18,662 nucleotides of DNA, taken from Desulfobulbaceae bacterium. GTDB taxonomy: Bacteria > Desulfobacterota > Desulfobulbia > Desulfobulbales > SURF-16. Made by a program: the position numbers and the translations under genes. Below, one piece after another: positions 12,306 through 18,662 of this stretch. Under the pieces are notes generated by a model, which saw only the letters and a list, made by a program, of their open reading frames with translations, was not told where the DNA came from and did not search any database. The number at the start of each line of letters is the position of its first letter. Within the stretch, counting starts at the first letter, position 1. Where the stretch lies: NCBI GenBank assembly GCA_021160685.1, contig JAGHCC010000129.1, positions 1-18,662 of the forward strand, written 5' to 3'.

Positions 12306-14534
12306 ATGATTTTTTTTATTGGAGTTATGCAGCAGGATTTTGATAGAAATAAATATGTTGAACGGAAGAGAAAGCGGATCTGGTTCATCATCCTGGCCTG
12401 TCTTTGTCTCATTCCTTTTCTGACCTATATTGAGACGAGAGTCTTCCAGATAGGCAGCGTCCCCTTTCCTGTCAGCGGCAATGTTCTTGTCTTTACCCTG
12501 ATTAACTTCAATGTTCTTCTTCTTCTTCTTGTTGTTTTCCTGGTCTTACGAAACCTGGCCCAGCTTGTTTTTGAACGTAAAAGCAAAATCGCTGGTTCAA
12601 GACTGCGGACCAAGCTGGTTATTTCCTTCATTTCCCTGTCTTTGATTCCAACCGGGCTGCTTTTTTTTATTTCCCTGCAGTTTGTCTCCACCAGTATGGA
12701 CTACTGGTTTAACATTAACGTTGAACAGTCCCTTCTCGACTCCTTGGATATTGCCAGAAATGTGTATGAAGATTCCGGCAACGAGGTGAAAAGGCTGGGA
12801 AGAACCACGGCTCTTCAGCTCGAATCCCAAAGATATAGTCAGGTAACAGATGTATATCTGGATCTTTTTTTGGCGGATATTCTTGAAAGCCACGATCTGG
12901 CCGGCTTGGAAATTATTTCCCCGCAACGGAGCGTCAAGGTCAGGATTTTTGGTGAACAGATCGAGGATGATGAGGATATGCCGGCCATCCCGACGGAACT
13001 TTTTCTCCGCTCCCTGGCCGGAGAGGATGACCTGATGACCATTCAGCCGATTCCTGCTGGTGAACTGGTACGTTCCCTGACTTCACTGCGGCTGGGCAAG
13101 GAAAAGGACAACCAGTATGTGTTGATTACTTCCATCCTGATTCCCGATGAAAAATTACAGAGAATGAAACGGGTTTCCCTTGGTCTGGAAGGATACCGGC
13201 AGCTCATGTTTCTGAAACAGCCGCTCAAGACCAGTTTCCTGGTCATGTTGCTTATTGTCACTCTGTTGATTATATTTTGTGCTATCTGGTTTGGTTTTTA
13301 TATTTCCCGCAGTCTCACCGATCCCATTGATAAACTTGCGGAAGCGACGCGGCGCGTTGCCGACGGTGAGCTTGATTTTGTCATTGAGCAGGAGGCTGAC
13401 GACGAAATGGGTACCCTGGTGGCTTCCTTTAACCGTATGACCAGGGATATGCTGATCAGCCAGGAACAGCTGAAGCAGAGTAATCAGGAGCTGGATAACC
13501 GGCGGCGTTATATGGAGATTATTTTACAGAATGTCACAGCCGGAGTGATTTCCCTTGATGAAAATGGCCGGATAACAACGATCAATCGTTTTGCGGAGAA
13601 ATTATTAAAAATCAAAAGAACCGATTTTCTCAATCATGATTACCATGAAATTCTTGACGCACCGCATCAGCAGATTCTGGACAGTTATTTTGCCGAACTC
13701 GAACGTTCAAAGAAAGCATCGATAGACCAGCCTCTGCAGTTAACCGTTCGGGATGAAACCTTTTCCCTTCGTGTGCATGTGAGCCGGCTTGAGGACGAGG
13801 AGGGCTGTCAGATCGGCCTTGTGCTCGTCTTTGATAATTTGACTGAACTGGAAAAGGCCCAGCGTATGGCGGCTTGGCGTGAAGTGGCGAGAAGAATCGC
13901 CCATGAAGTCAAGAATCCGCTCACGCCGATTCAGCTTTCGGCCCAGCGGCTACGTAAGCGGTATATGGAAAAGTTGGCCGGAGAAGGAGACGTTTTTGAT
14001 CTTTGCACCAGAACCATCATTAACCAGGTTGATGAGCTGAAAAGACTGGTGAGTGAATTTTCCAGCTTTGCCAGAATGCCGGCCGTTAAGAAAACGATCA
14101 ACAGCTTAGAGGAAATGGTCAGGGAAGTTCTCGTCCTCTATGAGCAGGGACATAAAAATGTCACATTTAACTTTATTCGTAAGAATGCAATTCCATCATT
14201 TTCATTTGATTATAAACAGATGAAAAGGGTGTTGATTAATCTTCTGGATAATGCGATTGCCGCAATCGATGTTGATGGGCTCATTGAGGTGGAAGTTGAT
14301 TTTGATTTTGAAGAGAAACTTGTTTATTTGGAAGTTCGTGATAATGGTCCTGGAGTTGCGGATGAAGATAAACCGCATCTTTTCGAACCCTATTTTTCCA
14401 GAAAAAAAAGCGGCACCGGGCTTGGACTGGCGATTGCAAGTACTATTATTTCCGATCATGACGGCTATATTCGAGTCAAGGATAATGAGCCGACCGGCGC
14501 CCGTTTTGTTGTAGAGGTGCCGCTGAGCGGTTAA
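12306..14534 (+). CDS. ntrY: NtrY-like membrane sensor histidine kinase
   Basis: The protein (742 aa) has the NtrY layout: membrane helices at about 26-44, 59-82 and 103-128, a periplasmic sensor region of about 180 residues, and a further helix at about 310-332. These are followed by a HAMP domain (about 333-385), a PAS domain (about 400-505), and the kinase core with phospho-acceptor H533 in RRIAHEVKNPLTPIQLSAQR, NLLDNAIAAI, DNGPGV and GTGLGLAI. On a stimulus it should autophosphorylate and pass the phosphate to the NtrX-type regulator encoded 28 bases downstream. NtrY/NtrX systems control nitrogen or redox-linked sigma-54 genes in other Proteobacteria; the signal here is unknown. The ATG at 12306 has AAGGGG five bases upstream. 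The ATG at 12327 has GGAG only two bases away and is less likely. Confidence 0.92.
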   Translation: MIFFIGVMQQDFDRNKYVERKRKRIWFIILACLCLIPFLTYIETRVFQIGSVPFPVSGNVLVFTLINFNVLLLLLVVFLVLRNLAQLVFERKSKIAGSRLRTKLVISFISLSLIPTGLLFFISLQFVSTSMDYWFNINVEQSLLDSLDIARNVYEDSGNEVKRLGRTTALQLESQRYSQVTDVYLDLFLADILESHDLAGLEIISPQRSVKVRIFGEQIEDDEDMPAIPTELFLRSLAGEDDLMTIQPIPAGELVRSLTSLRLGKEKDNQYVLITSILIPDEKLQRMKRVSLGLEGYRQLMFLKQPLKTSFLVMLLIVTLLIIFCAIWFGFYISRSLTDPIDKLAEATRRVADGELDFVIEQEADDEMGTLVASFNRMTRDMLISQEQLKQSNQELDNRRRYMEIILQNVTAGVISLDENGRITTINRFAEKLLKIKRTDFLNHDYHEILDAPHQQILDSYFAELERSKKASIDQPLQLTVRDETFSLRVHVSRLEDEEGCQIGLVLVFDNLTELEKAQRMAAWREVARRIAHEVKNPLTPIQLSAQRLRKRYMEKLAGEGDVFDLCTRTIINQVDELKRLVSEFSSFARMPAVKKTINSLEEMVREVLVLYEQGHKNVTFNFIRKNAIPSFSFDYKQMKRVLINLLDNAIAAIDVDGLIEVEVDFDFEEKLVYLEVRDNGPGVADEDKPHLFEPYFSRKKSGTGLGLAIASTIISDHDGYIRVKDNEPTGARFVVEVPLSG

Positions 14535-14562
14535 CGGGTGAACAGGCAAGCAGGTAACGGGT

Positions 14563-15996
14563 ATGGCAAAAAAAATACTTATTGTTGATGATGAGGTCAG
14601 TATCAGGGTATCACTGGCTGGTGTCCTGTCTGATGAGGGTTTTGAAACTGTTGGGGTGGAATCGGCGGAAGCAGCCTTCGATGCTCTCGACAGGGAGGTT
14701 GTCGATCTTGTTTTATTGGATATCTGGATGCCGGGCATGGACGGCATGGCTGCGCTGCCCCGGATCAAGGAACTGTTTCCCCATCTTCCGGTGATCATGA
14801 TTTCAGGCCATGGTAATATCGAGACGGCCGTGCAGGCCACCAAGATGGGGGCCTATGATTTTATAGAAAAACCGCCATCGTACGATAAAATTGTTTTGTC
14901 TGTCAACAACGCAATTTATTCTTCCCGCCTGGAAAAAGAAAATCTGATTCTCAGGGATAAAGAGCCTACAAAGCCGACGTTAACCGGAATTTCTTCTGTC
15001 ATTATCAGCCTTAAAGAACAGATCAGTCGGGTTGCGCCGACCGACGCCTGGGTCCTGATCCATGGCGAACATGGGACAGGAAAAGAGCTGGTGGCTCAGG
15101 CCATTCACAGAATGTCCCATATGGCCGACAGGCCGATGATTGAGGTGAATTGTGCCGCTATCCCGGAAGAGCTCATTGAGAGCGAACTGTTCGGCCACGA
15201 AAAAGGTTCGTTTACCGGTGCAACTTCCAGTAAACGCGGTAAATTCGATCTGGCCAATGGCGGGATTATTTTTCTGGACGAAATTGGCGATATGAGCCTG
15301 AAAACCCAGGCGAAGATTCTGCGTATTTTGCAGGAACAGAAGTTTGAACGGGTGGGCGGTTCAAAGACCTATTTCGTAAATGTTCGTGTCCTGGCAGCTT
15401 CGAACAAGGATCTGGAAGAAGAAATCAAGCTGGGAAATTTTCGGGCCGACCTGTTCTGGCGGCTTAATGTGGTGCCGATTACTGTGCCTCCCCTGCGGGA
15501 ACGTCTCGACGATTTGCCTATTCTGGTCAATGATCTTTTGATCGCTTTATCCCGGAAGGGTTTTGTTAAAAAAGAGTTTTCTCCTGATGGGCTGGCAGCT
15601 ATGGCCGATCATGACTGGCCGGGAAATGTGCGGGAGTTGCGAAATTTTCTTGAGCGGTTGGCCATTATGAGTCCGGAGTCTGTTATAACGGCTGAAATTG
15701 TCAGGCCGTTACTCTTTCCTTCGGAACAGGTTGGGTCGTCACTTTCAGCAGGCAAAAAAGATTCAATCCCTGCGCACAATAAGACTTCCTCTGTCACCGC
15801 AAACAACGCTGTTGATATCAGCGGGATGATGAATTTTAAAGAGGCCAAAAAAGAATTTGAGCGGCAATTTCTGCAGTCAAAATTGTTGGAAAACGATGGT
15901 AATATCTCCCAGACCGCTGAAAAAATTCATATGGAACGGAGTAATCTCCACAGGAAGATAAAGGCTTTTCATCTTGAGGATGTGATGAAACGGTGA
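14563..15996 (+). CDS. ntrX: NtrX-like sigma-54-dependent response regulator
   Basis: The product (477 aa) is a cytoplasmic activator of RNA polymerase carrying sigma-54. The receiver domain (1-120) has acidic D9 and D10, phospho-acceptor D53 in LLDIWMPGMDG, and K102. The AAA+ domain shows Walker A GEHGTGKE (168-175), the sigma-54 contact loop GSFTGA (215-220), Walker B IIFLDEIGD, and WPGNVRELRN. The C-terminal Fis-type helix-turn-helix (about 443-475) contains SQTAEKIHMERSNLHRKIKA. All catalytic elements needed for activation are present; GSFTGA is an accepted variant of GAFTGA. It forms an operon with the kinase. No sigma-54 promoter (TGGC-N8-TGC type) was seen in the gaps of this window, so its targets probably lie elsewhere. 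Confidence 0.92.
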   Translation: MAKKILIVDDEVSIRVSLAGVLSDEGFETVGVESAEAAFDALDREVVDLVLLDIWMPGMDGMAALPRIKELFPHLPVIMISGHGNIETAVQATKMGAYDFIEKPPSYDKIVLSVNNAIYSSRLEKENLILRDKEPTKPTLTGISSVIISLKEQISRVAPTDAWVLIHGEHGTGKELVAQAIHRMSHMADRPMIEVNCAAIPEELIESELFGHEKGSFTGATSSKRGKFDLANGGIIFLDEIGDMSLKTQAKILRILQEQKFERVGGSKTYFVNVRVLAASNKDLEEEIKLGNFRADLFWRLNVVPITVPPLRERLDDLPILVNDLLIALSRKGFVKKEFSPDGLAAMADHDWPGNVRELRNFLERLAIMSPESVITAEIVRPLLFPSEQVGSSLSAGKKDSIPAHNKTSSVTANNAVDISGMMNFKEAKKEFERQFLQSKLLENDGNISQTAEKIHMERSNLHRKIKAFHLEDVMKR

Positions 15997-16028
15997 TTTG
16001 TCTTGCCCTGCTTTTTACCCACAAATTT

Positions 16029-16069
16029 AAGCAAACAAGCAAACATTAATGCCTGTTTGTCTGCTTTTT
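16029..16069 (+). terminator. rho-independent terminator of the DUF4390-ntrYX operon
   Basis: AAGCAAACAAGCA (16029-16041) pairs with TGTTTGTCTGCTT (16054-16066), 11 of 13 positions matching, around a 12-base loop, followed by a T tract to 16069. It lies 33 bases after the ntrX stop and separates the operon from the ClpX-like gene. Confidence 0.85.
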
Positions 16070-16204
16070 GTATAAATGGTTCTCTTTGCACATCATCTGC
16101 GATAACTACACACGGGGATGACGGTAGTAGCCAAGACACCTATCTTATGACTTATGGGTAAGGGTATTAGCCGGCCAGTCAAGCAGTGTGAAAAAGGATA
16201 ATAA

Positions 16205-17959
16205 ATGAGTGACGACAGTGTAACAAATCTACCAAGCCAGAAAGAGCTTGAAAAAGAAATCGGCGATTACCTGGCCAAAAAATATGGCGGCAAGGTAAAG
16301 CTGATCTCTGCCGGCATGCTTCCCCAGGCTGAATTAGAAGAGAAGTCGGAACCGAAAAAAACCGCTGTTGAAGAAAAGAAATTTCGTTTCGATATCAAGC
16401 CGGAAGAGCTTATTGCCTATCTTGATGAGTATGTTGTCCAGCAGGATGAGGCCAAGGGGGTTCTGGCAACCAAGATCTGTACCCATTTTAACCGGATCAG
16501 GGCCGAGCTTGAGAGGGGCGGATCGGCTAAACGTCCAGGGCGGATTAAAAGTAATGTTTTGCTTCTCGGGCCCACTGGTGTGGGTAAAACTTTTCTGGTT
16601 AAACTCATTGCCCAGCGTCTTGGTGTTCCTTTTGTCAAGGGTGACGCGACCAAGTTCAGTGAAACCGGTTATGTCGGCGCTGATGTGGAGGATCTGGTGC
16701 GGGATCTTATCCGCCAGACGGATAATGATCTGGAAAAAGCGCAATACGGCATTATTTACGTGGATGAAATCGATAAAATTGCCGCCAGCCAGCAGCGGAT
16801 CGGAGCGGATGTCTCCCGTTCCGGAGTGCAGCGCGCTTTATTGAAACCCATGGAGGAAACAGAAGTAGATCTTAAAGTTCCTCATGATCCCATCTCCATG
16901 ATCGAGGCCATGGAACATTATCGCGCCACGGGAAAACGCGCCAAAAGGGTCATCAACACCAGAAATATTCTTTTTATTATGAGTGGCGCCTTTAACGGTC
17001 TTGAGGGGATTATTAAAAAGAGATTGCATCGGCAGTCCATTGGTTTTGAACAGCATATTACTTCCAAAAAAGACGACATTCGCCTGCTGAAAAATGTCAA
17101 GGCCGAAGACCTCATCGAGTTTGGTTTTGAAAGTGAATTTGTCGGCCGACTGCCGGTCATTGCAACTTTAAATGTATTGAGCGAGGAGGATTTTTTCGCG
17201 ATCCTCAAAAATCCGAACAGTTCCGTTGTGGTTGGGAAAAAACAGGATTTTTCTGCCTATAACATTCATCTTCTTTTTGAAGAACAGGCATTACGAGATG
17301 TGGCCCGCAGGGCCGTAGCTGAACAGACCGGGGCGAGAGGGTTGTTTGCCGTCATGGAGCGCATCTTGCTGCCATTTGAAAAAACTCTTCCTTCAACTCA
17401 AATCCGTTATCTGGTTCTCGATCAAGCCATGGTGGCTGATTCTGCAGCCGGGTTGGCCGTGCTCCGGGACGATGAAAAACTGCAGAAATACCATGAAAAA
17501 CGCTATCTTGAACTGTTTGCAGAGGAGCATCAGCTCTTCGTCGATTTTATTTTTCACAACCGGAAAGAGTATCTGACGGCCAGAAATATTCAGCTTACTT
17601 CGACCCGGCTTGGCTTGATGGCCACTCTCTGTCAGAAAAAAAATATGGATCCCCGTGACGCCTGTAAGGAAATTGTCGAGATGGTTGACCATGTCAGGAT
17701 TTGCGCGGAAATGACATCGGAGGAATGCGGCCTGCAGGTTGTTTTTAACGATGAGGCCATTGACAGGATGCTGGAAATTGAGCCCTTGAATCTTGACAAA
17801 CTCAATGATAAATGCGAGTCCGTTCTCCATATTTTTGAATATGGCCTGCGGCTGTTAAGCCAGAAAAGTGATATTTCCAAGGTGGTGGTTCCGGTAAGAG
17901 GGATTGATGAGCCTGAAAAATTTATAAATGATGTGGTTAGCGAGAATTTTTTAAGTTGA
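16205..17959 (+). CDS. ClpX-like AAA+ unfoldase without zinc domain, with C-terminal extension
   Basis: The product (584 aa) has a full ClpX-type ATPase core: Walker A GPTGVGKT (122-129), pore loop GYVG (155-158), Walker B YVDEID with D187 and E188, SRSGVQRALLKPMEE, sensor 1 NILFIMSGAF, EFVGRLPVIATLNVL, and the arginine motif GARGL in the small domain. SIGF (278-281) occupies the place of the IGF loop that docks ClpX to ClpP, so protease partnership is possible. Two things are unusual. The N-terminal zinc-binding domain that receives substrates is replaced by about 60 unrelated charged residues. About 165 residues follow the normal end (from about residue 415), partly resembling a second helical small domain (VVFNDEAIDRMLEIE...). 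ClpX itself is about 420 aa. The ATG has AAGGA about 6 bases upstream. It is the first gene after a terminator and so probably a separate transcript. Confidence 0.85.
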   Translation: MSDDSVTNLPSQKELEKEIGDYLAKKYGGKVKLISAGMLPQAELEEKSEPKKTAVEEKKFRFDIKPEELIAYLDEYVVQQDEAKGVLATKICTHFNRIRAELERGGSAKRPGRIKSNVLLLGPTGVGKTFLVKLIAQRLGVPFVKGDATKFSETGYVGADVEDLVRDLIRQTDNDLEKAQYGIIYVDEIDKIAASQQRIGADVSRSGVQRALLKPMEETEVDLKVPHDPISMIEAMEHYRATGKRAKRVINTRNILFIMSGAFNGLEGIIKKRLHRQSIGFEQHITSKKDDIRLLKNVKAEDLIEFGFESEFVGRLPVIATLNVLSEEDFFAILKNPNSSVVVGKKQDFSAYNIHLLFEEQALRDVARRAVAEQTGARGLFAVMERILLPFEKTLPSTQIRYLVLDQAMVADSAAGLAVLRDDEKLQKYHEKRYLELFAEEHQLFVDFIFHNRKEYLTARNIQLTSTRLGLMATLCQKKNMDPRDACKEIVEMVDHVRICAEMTSEECGLQVVFNDEAIDRMLEIEPLNLDKLNDKCESVLHIFEYGLRLLSQKSDISKVVVPVRGIDEPEKFINDVVSENFLS

Positions 17960-17997
17960 TTTGATGTTGAAGGTAGAAGGCACTGAGACAAAAAAAG

Positions 17998-18055
17998 GAA
18001 CCACGAATAGACACTAATGAGCACTAATTTTTTTATTGGTGTTTATTGGTGGTTC
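17998..18055. repeat. 58-base palindrome between the ClpX-like gene and hemB
   Basis: The arms 17998-18018 and 18035-18055 are inverted copies matching at 18 of 21 positions. They share GAACCAC at the outer edge, then AATA, ACAC and AAT at fixed spacing. Two of the three mismatches become G-U pairs in RNA. The loop holds GAGCACTAA and a T run. Each arm is itself built of short units of the type ACACTAAT. This is the form of a small dispersed palindromic repeat (REP or MITE type) rather than a normal terminator. Confidence 0.75.
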
Positions 18056-18084
18056 AAAAAATATTTCAAACAAAGGATAAAAAA

Positions 18085-18662
18085 ATGATGTTTCCTGAAT
18101 ACCGGCCGCGCCGTTTGAGAAGAAACGAACAATTTCGTTCACTGATCCGGGAGACCCGGCTCTCCTCCGAGCAATTGATTTATCCCCTTTTTATTCAACC
18201 CGGCAAGGGGATTCGTGAACCTGTTCCCTCCATGCCTGGAGTTTTTCGAATTTCCGTGGATCAGCTGGGTGGTGAGGCAAAAGAATGTCTGGCTCTGGGG
18301 ATCAACCATGTCCTGCTTTTTGGCCTGCCGAACGAAAAAGATGCTATGGGCTCCGGTGCCCATGCCAAGGACGGTATTATTCAGCGGGCGATCCGTGAAC
18401 TGAAAAATAAGGCCCCGGAGTTGATGATCACAACGGATGTCTGCCTCTGTGAATACACCAGCCACGGTCACTGCGGAGTTTTGATCAATCATGATGTGGA
18501 TAATGATGCCACCCTGGAAATTCTGGCGCGGACCGCTTTGTCCCATGCACGGGCCGGAGCGGATATTGTAGCGCCGTCGGATATGATGGACGGCAGGGTT
18601 GCCGAGATCCGTGCCGCCCTGGATGAAAACAATTACGATATGGTGCCGATTATGTCCTATGC
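18085..18662 (+). CDS. hemB: porphobilinogen synthase, 5' part
   Basis: HemB condenses two 5-aminolevulinate molecules into porphobilinogen, the first shared step to haem, sirohaem and corrinoids. The frame is open from the ATG at 18085 to the window end, giving the first 192 residues of an enzyme that is normally about 325 aa. The start RPRRLRRNEQFRSLIRETRL and the segment YPLFIQPGKG...PSMPGVFRIS are family-typical. The metal site DVCLCEYTSHGHCG (118-131) has cysteines 120, 122 and 130, which marks the zinc-dependent type rather than the magnesium-only type. The active-site lysines lie beyond the window. AAGGA lies about 8 bases upstream; a second ATG follows the first directly. Confidence 0.95.
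   Translation, partial: MMFPEYRPRRLRRNEQFRSLIRETRLSSEQLIYPLFIQPGKGIREPVPSMPGVFRISVDQLGGEAKECLALGINHVLLFGLPNEKDAMGSGAHAKDGIIQRAIRELKNKAPELMITTDVCLCEYTSHGHCGVLINHDVDNDATLEILARTALSHARAGADIVAPSDMMDGRVAEIRAALDENNYDMVPIMSY

Noticed and set aside
14202..14843. Minus-strand frame of 213 codons across the ntrY-ntrX junction
   Set aside because: Antisense to the kinase ATPase domain and the receiver domain, both with intact motifs; no ribosome binding site or family signal.

Overview
The window looks chromosomal and bacterial, most likely from a Desulfobacterota-type (former Deltaproteobacteria) anaerobe. The reasons are the gene content and order: a zapB-like/zapA/6S RNA/RNase Y block, a selenocysteine factor SelB, a DUF4390-NtrY-NtrX regulatory operon, a ClpX-like AAA+ protein and a zinc-type HemB. 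This placement is inference from content; no marker was compared against a database. All confidently called genes are on the + strand. By eye, the first 3 kb is richer in A+T than the rest.

Layout. Bases 1-31 are the last bases of a 5S rRNA, followed by a strong rho-independent terminator. Next come a GlmU-like uridyltransferase that lacks its acetyltransferase half, a ZapB-like coiled-coil protein, ZapA and a 6S RNA whose closing helix can be read directly. A gene-poor stretch of about 730 bases follows the 6S RNA, with a chain of hairpins, a terminator and a large palindrome. Then come RNase Y, tyrosyl-tRNA synthetase and a metallo-beta-lactamase-fold hydrolase. An unusual inverted array of 9-base repeats separates the hydrolase from selB. 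hflX overlaps or abuts the end of selB and is followed by a cysteine-rich protein with a transposase-like HUH fold. Nested palindromes lie directly downstream of that gene. The last third holds the DUF4390-ntrY-ntrX operon, a terminator, a ClpX-like ATPase with an unusual C-terminal extension, a 58-base palindrome and the 5' two-thirds or so of hemB, cut by the window end.

How the genes fit together. Most products are housekeeping: cell-wall precursor synthesis, division-ring assembly (ZapA and ZapB-like), RNA polymerase control (6S RNA), mRNA decay (RNase Y), tRNA charging, selenocysteine insertion, ribosome rescue (HflX) and tetrapyrrole synthesis. The NtrY/NtrX pair is a membrane sensor kinase with a sigma-54 activator.

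The least ordinary items are the zinc-ribbon/HUH protein without a catalytic tyrosine together with its adjacent palindromes, the ClpX-like protein, the inverted 9-base array before selB, the hairpin that covers the ntrY ribosome binding site, and the truncated GlmU. I see no CRISPR array, tRNA gene, intact insertion sequence or prophage.
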